The position numbers and the translations under genes are program-made. The notes under the pieces are model-generated. The model made no database searches. It was not told the origin of the DNA and saw only the letters and a list, made by a program, of their open reading frames with translations. A stretch of 64,000 bases of DNA from Cladocopium goreaui (lineage: Eukaryota; Sar; Dinophyceae; Suessiales; Symbiodiniaceae), in contig CAMXCT020000276.1 in assembly GCA_947184155.2 (NCBI GenBank), forward strand, positions 2,501 to 66,500, given 5' to 3'. Shown piece by piece: positions 47,332-58,116 of this stretch (positions within the stretch are counted from its first letter, which is position 1; the number at the start of each line of letters is the position of its first letter).

Positions 47332-49608
47332 CTGGTAACGGTAAATCCATGTACTTGTATCGGTGTCCAGCAAAGCTTCAGAAAGCAGACTTTGCGGGGT
47401 TTCAAAAAGATGGAAAGTGTGTTTTAAGACAAACACAAAATAAATCATTTAGGATATTAGATCTCCTTTCTCCTTGTTGGTTTCAAAGTTTCCCAGCGAT
47501 CTTTCAAGAAAATAGCACCAGGCGGTCCACACCTCAAACTTGAAGCTCATCTCCCAGCAATGGATGACAACACCATAGAAAACTCTCCTGAAGGTCCTGC
47601 AGACCGCCCAATCCAAATCTCACAGATTCTCACAGACCGCAAGAGAACACAGACCTCCCAGAATTGCCAGGCCCAAGCTCTTTGTTGCGCCGCCTGCGTC
47701 AGCTTCAACTCAATAATTTGCAAAAAAACATCGACGATTCTTACGATGCATTCGACCCGATTCCTTCATGTTCTTACGACTCGCTGCAATCCGATAATCC
47801 ACCTTCCGGTGCACATTCTCAAACGTCTGGGGAACATCATGCTGCCAAAAGGCTCTTGCCTCAGCAAAAAATGAGACACGATGAGACACGTCCAAAACAG
47901 GCCGCAGCATCCAAACCCTGGAAACACTACCTGGAGATACATTATTAATACATTAAGTACATTGCATGCCCTGGTACAATCTTGCATCAAGTCAGATGAT
48001 TCAAATGATACTGTAAGTTCGCAGCTCTGTGCTCTTGCGGCACCCGATCACACACACGCTCCCCAACTAGGGGGAACACTTCGAAGAACCACCCTACGTA
48101 TTGCACCTCCGTCATTTTGCTGCCAGGGATTGCCAGGGCAACACACTTAGACACGCTTGAGCCACGCTGACACAAACGGATAACAACCACGACTCTGCCC
48201 AGCTTGAAAATACTAGAAGAATCCCTGAAACTGTCAACCGTTTCCAAATCAATCAAGCGTGCCTGCGCATGCCAAAAAACCTTGCAGTTCATTGATCGCA
48301 ACACCCCGCTTCTTTTTCAAGCCACGGCGTTTGTTCGGAGATTGCAGACATGGCTGCGCTCCTTGAACATGGTTGCACCACGGTGTTTAGAGAAGCACCG
48401 CTGCTTCACCCAACTGACTCACTGGCGACGATATGGACATCAAAAAATCCTGGAAGGCGGTCAAAAGATCAAATTGACATAAATTGACTTTGCTGCATGC
48501 TTGATCATGTTGTATGCAACTGGTCTTGACTGTGTGATTATGTTTTTGGGTCTCTTGTCGGATTGGTTGATGGTTCTTGTGATTTCCCTCGCTGGTTGTT
48601 GTTGTCTCTTGCTGGTTCCTGTGTTCAATGTTGGCGGATACGTGTTGCATGTTGTTGAACAATGAAACCGATTCTGGGTTTGTCGTTCTTGTTGGCCAGC
48701 CTGCACCTATTCACTCTTAGTTTGATACTTTATACAGTACAGTATGTATTGTTGCAGGAAAACCCCGTCACAACCATGAAGAGCCCCATTTGTCTGGCCT
48801 CAGTCGCGGCCTCACACTCCGCAGCATCCGTTTCAGCCTGACACAGCTTTTGGACGCCCCAAGATTGCGTGGCTCGTTGCTTCAAGGAAAAAAAGCAATC
48901 CACCAACCCAAGCCTCCTTGGGGTCAACTCTGCACCGAATCGTTTCAAACATCCAGGCGATGAACGCATAAATTGCCGCATAAAGATGTGCAAATACCTG
49001 CGCAAAAGGCATCCCAATTATGTATTGCACAGGTATTGCCTGCTCAGACCATTTGGCCAGCGGAAAGATCAGGCCTGGCAAAAGCGAGCCATAACCTGTG
49101 GTAGGCGAGCAGGACACGCACAAAGTCAACTTGCCCGCAGATTTTTTGGAAAATAAAATGATTCTGGTGGATTTGTCGCCTTTGCTCAACACCGGCCTTC
49201 AAAGGTAAACAGGAGCACTTTCACCCGGGTTTTGAGCCAAACACTACTTTTCATAGTGGACAAGGGTGGCTTTGGTGGATTCACAACACATGCACTTCCT
49301 CCCCTTGAGCAACTTGGTACTAAGAATTCCGAAACACTCATACTGCTGATCTGGACAAAAACTTTCTTGGCCACTCTCTTTCTCTCTCTTTTTGTCTGCA
49401 AGACGTTTTCAGGAGCGCATACAGAAGAAATCAAATAGACTTTGAAATGCGTCTGAACCATTTCTAGGTCTCAAAGGCCTTTGAGAGAGGCAAAGGAGTC
49501 TCCCTGTATCAAAGCACCGCACACGTTCTTGGAATCCGCTCAATTGGTGAACCTGCAGTGGTGAGATCTTTGCATTTAGCACCCTCTGCCTGTGATACAG
49601 CAGGTCAG
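46613..49608 (-). repeat. Array unit 4
   Basis: Type-A dynein part. It has a private 17-base deletion near 49,292 (ATAGCAGAATTGTG missing) and a GGTCTCAAAGG variant near 49,466 that breaks the otherwise shared 192-codon frame into two. Confidence 0.95.
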
Positions 49609-50315
49609 ACATGTTGTAGTCATCCAAGAAGCCTTCCATAATGGTCTTCATGGCACCCATACTGTCAACATCTGTCAACCTCCGGATAAAACGATCTCCA
49701 GAGGAACTTTGTCGAAGATCTGCGAAGAGGCGCTCAGACTGTAGGGTCGATCCCAGTCGCACTGAGCTGGCCACCCAACTTCCCACGCACGCACGATCTT
49801 CGTCGGTGGTTAAACGGTCACCATAGACTGCCATAGACCCGCACATTTTCGTGACAGAAACACCGTGTCACAAGAGGATCTGAGACCTTCTTCGATTTCA
49901 AAGAGCAGATTCCCTGGGAGACTTTCCAGATGTCTCGCAAGTTGAAGGTGTCATGACTCTTGGAAGGAGTGGGCAACAAATCAGTTCCAGCTGCCTCAAA
50001 GGTGTCAATGGAGCAGTTTACAATGTTGTCCTGCCCAAGCACATTAGGAGAGGCTGGATTTTGATCTTTTCACAGTTGAAAGTCAGGGCTTTGCACAAAA
50101 TAATAGTTGCAGCGACACTTCAATTACAGTAAAAATGCTTGATTGTAGATTGGCATCAAGTGAAGCATGGATCAAACGCAACAGCCGGTCCTTCAAATCA
50201 ATGATTGACTTTTTCGAAACCCTGCTGGAAGAAGTAGTCGAGAATGGTTGAGAAGATTCCGAAAATGGATTCCCGCGACATGTCTGAGGCCACCACTGCA
50301 TTGTAGTGCCTGAGG
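49609..50315 (-). pseudogene. Dynein AAA3-preAAA4 exons, unit 5
   Basis: Type B break at HENVRVYG. The LRHYN exon is preceded by GCAACGG rather than GTAACGG, shared only with unit 6. A 22-base stretch in the flanking intron (GTGTTTTAAGACAAACACAA) is missing, also shared only with unit 6. Confidence 0.75.
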
Positions 50316-52586
50316 CTGGCAACGGTAAATCCATGTACTTGTATCGGTGTCCAGCAAAGCTTCAGAAAGCAGACTTTGCGGGGTTTCAAAAAGATGGAAT
50401 GTGAATAAATCATTTAGGATATTAGATCTCCTTTCTCCTTGTTGGTTTCAAAGTTTCCCAGCGATCTTTCAAGAAAATAGCACCAGGCGGTCCACACCTC
50501 AAACTTGAAGCTCATCTCCCAGCAATGGATGACAACACCATAGAAAACTCTCCTGAAGGTCCTGCAGACCGCCCAATCCAAATCTCACAGATTCTCACAG
50601 ACCGCAAGAGAACACAGACCTCCCAGAATTGCCAGGCCCAAGCTCTTTGTTGCGCCGCCTGCGTCAGCTTCAACTCAATAATTTGCAAAAAAACATCGAC
50701 GATTCTTACGATGCATTCGACCCGATTCCTTCATGTTCTTACGACTCGCTGCAATCCGATAATCCACCTTCCGGTGCACATTCTCAAACGTCTGGGGAAC
50801 ATCATGCTGCCAAAAGGCTCTTGCCTCAGCAAAAAATGAGACACGATGAGACACGTCCAAAACAGGCCGCATCCAAACCCTGGAAACACTACCTGGAGAT
50901 ACATTATTAATACATTAAGTACATTGCATGCCCTGGTACAATCTTGCATCAAGTCAAATGATTCAAATGATACTGTAAGTTCGCAGCTCTGTGCTCTTGC
51001 GGCACCCGATCACACACACGCTCCCCAACTAGGGGGAACAAGTCTTCAAGGACGAACCCTACGTATTGCACCTCCGTCATTTTGCTGCCAGGGATTGCCA
51101 GGGCAACACACTTAGACACACTTGAGCCACGCTGACACAAACGGATAACAACCACGACTCTGCCCGGCTTGAAAATACTAGAAGAATCCCTGAAACTGTC
51201 AACCGTTTCCAAATCAATCAAGCGTGCCTGCGCATGCCAAAAAACCTTGCAGTTCATTGATCGCAACACCCCGCTTCTTTTTCAAGCCACGGCGTTTGTT
51301 CGGAGATTGCAGACATGGCTGCGCTCCTTGAACATGGTTGCACCACGGTGTTTAGAGAAGCACCGCTGCTTCACCCAACTGACTCACTGGCGACGATATG
51401 GACATCAAAAGATCCTGGAAGGCGGTCAAAAGATCAAATTGACATAAATTGACTTTGCTGCATGCTTGATCATGTTGTATGCAACTGGTCTTGACTGTGT
51501 GATTATGTTTTTGGGTCTCTTGTCGGATTGGTTGATGGTTCTTGTGATTTCCCTCGCTGGTTGTTGTTGTCTCTTGCTGGTTCCTGTGTTCAATGTTGGC
51601 GGATACGTGTTGCATGTTGTTGAACAATGAAACCGATTCTGGGTTTGTCGTTCTTGTTGGCCAGCCTGCACCTATTCACTCTTAGTTTGATACTTTATAC
51701 AGTACAGTATGTATTGTTGCAGGAAAACCCCGTCACAACCATGAAGAGCCCCATTTGTCTGGCCTCAGTCGCGGCCTCACACTCCGCAGCATCCGTTTCA
51801 GCCTGACACAGCTTTTGGACGCCCCAAGATTGCGTGGCTCGTTGCTTCAAGGAAAAAAAGCAATCCACCAACCCAAGCCTCCTTGGGGTCAACTCTGCAC
51901 CGAATCGTTTCAAACATCCAGGCGATGAACGCATAAATTGCCGCATAAAGATGTGCAAATACCTGCGCAAAAGGCATCCCAATTATGTATTGCACAGGTA
52001 TTGCCTGCTCAGACCATCTGGCCAGCGGAAAGATCAGGCCTGGCAAAAGCGAGCCATAACCTGTGGTAGGCGAGCAGGACACGCACAAAGTCAACTTGCC
52101 CGCAGATTTTTTGGAAAATAAAATGATTCTGGTGGATTTGTCGCCTTTGCTCAACACCGGCCTTCAAAGGTAAACAGGAGCACTTTCACCCGGGTTTTGA
52201 GCCAAACACTACTTTTCATAGTGGACAAGGGTGGCTTTGGTGGATTCACAACACATGATAGCAGAATTGTGCACTTCCTGCCCTTGAGCAACTTGGTACT
52301 AAGAATTCCGAAACACTCATACTGCTGATCTGGACAAAAACTTTCTTGGCCACTCTCTTTCTCTCTCTTTTTGTCTGCAAGACGTTTTCAGGAGCGCATA
52401 CAGAAGAAATCAAATAGACTTTGAAATGCGTCTGAACCATTTCTGGTCTCAAAGGCCTTTGAGAGAGGCAAAGGAGTCTCCCTGTATCAAAGCACCGCAC
52501 ACGTTCTTGGAATCCGCTCAATTGGTGAACCTGCAGTGGTGAGATCTTTGCATTTAGCACCCTCTGCCTGTGATACAGCAGGTCGG
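49609..52586 (-). repeat. Array unit 5
   Basis: Shortest unit (2,978 bases). Type-B lower part, with the intronic deletion shared with unit 6. Confidence 0.95.
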
Positions 52587-53304
52587 ACATGTTGTAGTCA
52601 TCCAAGAAGCCTTCCATAATGGTCTTCATGGCACCCATACTGTCAACATCTGTCAACCTCCGGATAAAACGATCTCCAGAGGAACTTTGTCGAAGATCTG
52701 CGAAGAGGCGCTCAGACTGTCGAAGACTGCAGGGTCGATCCCAGTCGCACTGAGCTGGCCACCCAACTTCCGCAGCCACGCACGATCTTCGTCGGTGGTT
52801 AAACGGTCACCATAGACCCGCAATGACCCGCACATTTTCGTGACAGAAACACCGTGTCACAAGAGGATCTGAGACCTTCTTCGATTTCAAAGAGCAGATT
52901 CCCTGGGAGACTTTCCAGATGTCTCGCAAGTTGAAGGTGTCATGACTCTTGGAAGGAGTGGGCAACAAATCAGTTCCAGCTGCCTCAAAGGTGTCAATGG
53001 AGCAGTTTACAATGTTGTCCTGCCCAAGCACATTAGGAGAGGCTGGATTTTGATCTTTTCACAGTTGAAAGTCAGGGCTTTGCACAAAATAATAGTTGCA
53101 GCGACACTTCAATTACAGTAAAAATGCTTGATTGTAGATTGGCATCAAGTGAAGCATGGATCAAACGCAACAGCCGGTCCTTCAAATCAATGATTGACTT
53201 TTTCGAAACCCTGCTGGAAGAAGTAGTCGAGAATGGTTGAGAAGATTCCGAAAATGGATTCCCGCGACATGTCTGAGGCCACCACTGCATTGTAGTGCCT
53301 GAGG
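52587..53304 (-). pseudogene. Dynein AAA3-preAAA4 exons, unit 6
   Basis: Type-A break after HENVRV, as in units 1 and 4, but combined with the GCAACGG and deletion marks of unit 5. The exon words SIDTFEAAGTDLLPTPSK and DTFNLRDIWKVSQGI are intact. Confidence 0.75.
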
Positions 53305-55579
53305 CTGGCAACGGTAAATCCATGTACTTGTATCGGTGTCCAGCAAAGCTTCAGAAAGCAGACTTTGCGGGGTTTCAAAAAGATGGAATGTGAATAAATC
53401 ATTTAGGATATTAGATCTCCTTTCTCCTTGTTGGTTTCAAAGTTTCCCAGCGATCTTTCAAGAAAATAGCACCAGGCGGTCCACACCTCAAACTTGAAGC
53501 TCATCTCCCAGCAATGGATGACAACACCATAGAAAACTCTCCTGAAGGTCCTGCAGACCGCCCAATCCAAATCTCACAGATTCTCACAGACCGCAAGAGA
53601 ACACAGACCTCCCAGAATTGCCAGGCCCAAGCTCTTTGTTGCGCCGCCTGCGTCAGCTTCAACTCACTAATTTGCAAAAAACATCAACGATTCTTACGAT
53701 GCATTCGACCCGATTCCTTCATGTTCTTACGACTCGCTGCAATCCGATAATCCACCTTCCGGTGCACATTCTCAAACGTCTGGGGAACATCATGCTGCCA
53801 AAAGGCTCTTGCCTCAGCAAAAAATGAGACACGATGAGACACGTCCAAAACAGGCCGCAGCATCCAAACCCTGGAAACACTACCTGGAGATACATTATTA
53901 ATACATTAAGTACATTGCATGCCCTGGTACAATCTTGCATCAAGTCAAATGATTCAAATGATACTGTAAGTTCGCAGCTCTGTGCTCTTGCGGCACCCGA
54001 TCACACACACGCTCCCCAACTAGGGGGAACAAGTCTTCAAGGACGAACCCTACGTATTGCACCTCCGTCATTTTGCTGCCAGGGATTGCCAGGGCAACAC
54101 ACTTAGACACACTTGAGCCACGCTGACACAAACGGATAACAACCACGACTCTGCCCGGCTTGAAAATACTAGAAGAATCCCTGAAACTGTCAACCGTTTC
54201 CAAATCAATCAAGCGTGCCTGCGCATGCCAAAAAACCTTGCAGTTCATTGATCGCAACACCCCGCTTCTTTTTCAAGCCACGGCGTTTGTTCGGAGATTG
54301 CAGACATGGCTGCGCTCCTTGAACATGGTTGCACCACGGTGTTTAGAGAAGCACCGCTGCTTCACCCAACTGACTCACTGGCGACGATATGGACATCAAA
54401 AGATCCTGGAAGGCGGTCAAAAGATCAAATTGACATAAATTGACTTTGCTGCATGCTTGATCATGTTGTATGCAACTGGTCTTGACTGTGTGATTCTGTT
54501 TTTGGGTCTCTTGTCGGATTGGTTGATGGTTCTTGTGATTTCCCTCGCTGGTTGTTGTTGTCTCTTGCTGGTTCCTGTGTTCAATGTTGGCGGATACGTG
54601 TTGCATGTTGTTGAACAATGAAACCGATTCTGGGTTTGTCGTTCTTGTTGGCCAGCCTGCACCTATTCACTCTTAGTTTGATACTTTATACAGTACAGTA
54701 TGTATTGTTGCAGGAAAACCCCGTCACAACCATGAAGAGCCCCATTTGTCTGGCCTCAGTCGCGGCCTCACACTCCGCAGCATCCGTTTCAGCCTGACAC
54801 AGCTTTTGGACGCCCCAAGATTGCGTGGCTCGTTGCTTCAAGGAAAAAAGGCAACCCACCAACCCAAGCCTCCTTGTGGTCAACTCTGCACCGAATCGTT
54901 TCAAACATCCAGGCGATGAACGCATAAATTGCCGCATAAAGATGTGCAAATACCTGCGCAAAAGGCATCCCAATTATGTATTGCACAGGTATTGCCTGCT
55001 CAGACCATTTGGCCAGCGGAAAGATCAGGCCTGGCAAAAGCGAGCCATAACCTGTGGTAGGCGAGCAGGACACGCACAAAGTCAACTTGCCCGCAGACTT
55101 TTTGGAAAATAAAATGATTCTGGTGGATTTGTCGCCTTTGCTCAACACCGGCCTTCAAAGGTAAACAGGAGCACTTTCACCCGGGTTTTGAGCCAAACAC
55201 TACTTTTCATAGTGGACAAGGGTGGCTTTGGTGGATTCACAACACATGATAGCAGAATTGTGCACTTCCTGCCCTTGAGCAACTTGGTACTAAGAATTCC
55301 GAAACACTCATACTGCTGATCTGGACAAAAACTTTCTTGGCCACTCTCTTTCTCTCTCTTTTTGTCTGCAAGACGTTTTCAGGAGCGCATACAGAAGAAA
55401 TCAAATAGACTTTGAAATGCGTCTGAACCATTTCTGGTCTCAAAGGCCTTTGAGAGAGGCAAAGGAGTCTCCCTGTATCAAAGCACCGCACACGTTCTTG
55501 GAATCCGCTCAATTGGTGAACCTGCAATGGTGAGATCTTTGCATTTAGCACCCTCTGCCTGTGATACAGCAGGTCAGAC
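52587..55579 (-). repeat. Array unit 6 (upper edge of array)
   Basis: This would be the first unit transcribed if the minus strand is used. Its upper edge at 55,579 passes into unrelated sequence (CTCCCAAAGCATGG). Private changes cluster at 54,495 and 54,850-54,880. Confidence 0.95.
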
Positions 55580-57350
55580 TCCCAAAGCATGGATCTTGCT
55601 ATCCCAGCGGCTACGAGCCCAGGGCTTTCCCCAGGTGGCACGGTTGAAGCCCGGATGATGGGCGCACATGTAAGATCCAGCCATATCCAGCCTCCAAGCA
55701 GGGACACATACAGTGTAACATGGACGCCATGGACGCCGATCCTGTGGAGCAGTAAAATTTTGATACCCAAGAATTGATTTTACTGGTATTTTTGATACCC
55801 AAGAATTGGATTCAATTTCACCATATTTCACCGTTTCAAACACTGGTAACACTGGTCCCACTGGTCCCACTGGTCGACGTGAAGTTTGATGCGGCTGCTG
55901 TCTGGTGATAGCCTGGGAGGCGATGAAGCTGGGCACCGCTGGGCACAGCATGGCACAGCCCCGTACGCGTGGTGCTGGAGGCCCAGTTTCTCGTTGAGGA
56001 ACCTTGGCAGCTGAGATGAACCATGATGAACCACAATTGGAGATGAAGAATTGGGCACGGCATGTCCCAAACTTAGGGAACCCAATAAATGAGAAAATAT
56101 GAGAAAATTGCTTGATTCCAGTGGGAAATCATGGGAAATCATCCTATGTTTGGGGACACACTGACACTTTTTGAAGTTTTAGACTGGGCATCCAGCGAGG
56201 TGCTGGACGTTGCAGTTGGAGGCGTTCGCATCGTTCGCGGGTCGTAATGCTAGCCCTTTAAGACCTGTCGATTTTGACATATTTTGACTTCCATGGTCAA
56301 ACATCGCAACATATCGCAACTAAACATTGAAATCCGAGCGCCACAGACTTCCAACTGAAAGGCAGTTCATTGTCTCAAGTGAAGGGATCATTTCTTGTTG
56401 AAACATTGTAAATATTTGTAGATAGTGTAGATAGTGTAGATATTTTTACATCATATAATCGCATTTGCATTTTTGCACGGCCTCGTCTACCACTTGTTGG
56501 AACTCCTTCCCCAATTGTGGTTTTTGTCGGCAAAGCTGTCGAGTGAGGCCACCTTTCAAATGGTTCCTTGGTTCTTGGTGTAACACGGTAACACCAAGGC
56601 AAGTGCGCATGCTCAAGTGGAGGAACATGATGAATTCCAAAACACAGAAATTTGAAGTCCCGGATAGTCCCGGTAACCCCAAGGCAATGGCTTCTTCCAA
56701 ACAGCAGAAATACCTTCCTTCATTTTTTTGATGCGCCTCAAGGTGGAGACTTGGACAGCAGAGCTTTAGGGTGACAATTTCAATGTACAAATTGTAGAAA
56801 TTCTACGGAGTACTTTGTTATACTTTGTTCATTTTGTTTCTGAGGCAAGAACTCAATTTCCAACGATGAGGTTTTGGTCACCTGAAGCGATGAAAGAAAC
56901 AAAATTGACAAAGTGGCGGCTATGTGTTGAATGAAAAACACCGATAAACCCCCAATCTGATCGCAAGAAATCTCAAATCACAGCTGTGTATCGGAACATA
57001 TCGGAACACCTCACAAAGAGCTCGCAAGACTTGACCCTTGTCCAGCTCACCGCGGCGTTCCTGGCCATTGCTGAATCGAACAGCTTTGAAAGTCCAACTT
57101 GTTCTTGTACAATTTATTCAAAAAGACTCACAAACACATAACCACGGATAAACAACATCAGTTTTCCAAGTTGCAGATTGCCCAACATCCCTATTGCGGT
57201 CCAAGATGCTCTATCCCAGTGTCGCAGCCACTCTTCAAGTTCATCCAACCTTTCGGAACCAACTTCGATACTTTTTTTTTGCAAATATATATATTTATAC
57301 ATTATAACTATATATATATATTATAGATATAATTTATAATATATATATAT
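55580..57350. other. Unique sequence beyond the array; weak exon candidates
   Basis: Plus-strand pieces at about 56,155-56,250 (LTLFEVLDWASSEVLDVAVG) and 57,010-57,090 (SQDLTLVQLTAAFLAIAESN) look exon-like. So does a minus-strand piece at about 56,455-56,570 (QKPQLGKEFQQVVDEAVQKC). No family is recognised, and no dynein sequence was found. A hairpin-forming stretch (CTTGGTGTTA...ACACCAAG type) lies at about 56,572-56,600. Repeated 9-11-bp words occur at 55,840-55,875 (ACTGGTCCC), 56,423-56,445 and 56,993-57,012. Confidence 0.35.
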
Positions 57351-57362
57351 ATAATGTATATG
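57283..57362. repeat. AT-rich (TA)n tract
   Basis: TATATA-rich low-complexity sequence between the array flank and the next plus-strand frame. Confidence 0.9.
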
Positions 57363-57566
57363 CGAATCGGGGATTGCCCGCCCGATTATGTTCCGGTGGT
57401 TGATGTTGAGGATAAATGTTCCAGTGACGACGTTACAAGGGCAGCTGCTTCCGCATTGCTGTTCTTTTCTCCAGTGCTGCAGTGGGTCTTGAGCCAAAGA
57501 GGCCAGTCATGGAACGCCCCTTTGGTGCTGGATATTAGAGTGCATGATTGTGCAAATATACAGTGA
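57354..57566 (+). CDS. Possible small plus-strand exon
   Basis: The plus strand reads RIGDCPPDYVPVVDVEDKCS, then SDDVTRAAASALLFFSPVLQ and a short tail before a stop. It is protein-like and follows two other plus-strand candidates at 56.2 and 57.0 kb. It starts inside the AT tract, so the first codons are unlikely to be real. Function unknown. Confidence 0.35.
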   Translation: MYMRIGDCPPDYVPVVDVEDKCSSDDVTRAAASALLFFSPVLQWVLSQRGQSWNAPLVLDIRVHDCANIQ

Positions 57567-57601
57567 TCCGTAGCCTACACTCTATTCGCACCCCCCACGC
57601 A

Positions 57602-57620
57602 TAGCCAACTTTGTTGGCTA
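57602..57620. other. Perfect 8-bp-stem hairpin
   Basis: TAGCCAAC-TTT-GTTGGCTA. It lies about 500 bases beyond the 3' end of the large minus-strand frames. It could be a foldback footprint or a transcript structure; no terminator function is claimed. Confidence 0.6.
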
Positions 57621-57629
57621 CGCGCAAAG

Positions 57630-58115
57630 GAGTGTCCTTTAAATTGATCCACTACACTCGCAGCTGTTCATTTATTGAATTACGGAGAGCTAAAGTCCAT
57701 TCAGAACTTCATATCTACATGGCGGCTTGCTACAATCTCTACCAAAAGATAAAGGTTCTGTTCACGTGCATGTAGACACGACGTAGTCGGTGTCTAGCAT
57801 TGAGGTTCATCCAATGTGGCGTAGCCAGCATGGAGTCTCACTCAAGCATGTGAATTAAAGAAATCAAAATACAAATTCGACTATGGAACTAGAAGTTTAC
57901 CTTCCCGTTCCTTCGTCGGTTGAGATGTAGACCGCTGTAGAAACTCAGCGTATCATGCAATGATGTTCAAATAAAAAAAATGTGTGGTCCTAAATTAGCC
58001 GGCTCAGAGTCCTCTCAGAAATCATTCAAAATGAAGTAGAGGTAAATCTCGAGCAATGATTGCATCCTCGCATCGCCAGGTTCAATCAGGACCTATGCAG
58101 AGGTCAGATCGCTTA
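57630..58115. other. 3' flank of the intron-free gene, nothing recognised
   Basis: No frame or repeat stands out. It separates the hairpin from the stop codon of the 58,117-59,409 frame. Possible 3' untranslated region for the minus-strand gene. Confidence 0.4.
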
Positions 58116-58116
58116 A

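Larger units (their letters stand above)
37611..55579. repeat. Tandem array: six ~3.0-kb units containing dynein exons
   Basis: Six head-to-tail units start with CATGTTGTAGTCATCCAAG and end with ATACAGCAGGTC(A/G)G. Unit limits: 37,611-40,620; 40,621-43,606; 43,607-46,612; 46,613-49,608; 49,609-52,586; 52,587-55,579. Lengths are 2,978 to 3,010 bases and identity is very high (mostly small indels and scattered substitutions). Only the lower-coordinate ~720 bases of each unit have recognisable dynein homology. Flanking sequence is unique: the lower side continues into dynein AAA4 and the upper side is unrelated. The array therefore arose by unequal exchange within a dynein gene, or is expanded in assembly. 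Confidence 0.95.

Noticed and set aside
57489..57507. Relic dinoflagellate spliced-leader sequence (CTTGAGCCAAAGAGGCC on the plus strand)
   Set aside because: Eleven bases match the complement of the canonical leader, but the rest has mismatches, and it lies inside a plus-strand frame with no gene start beside it; chance similarity is likely.
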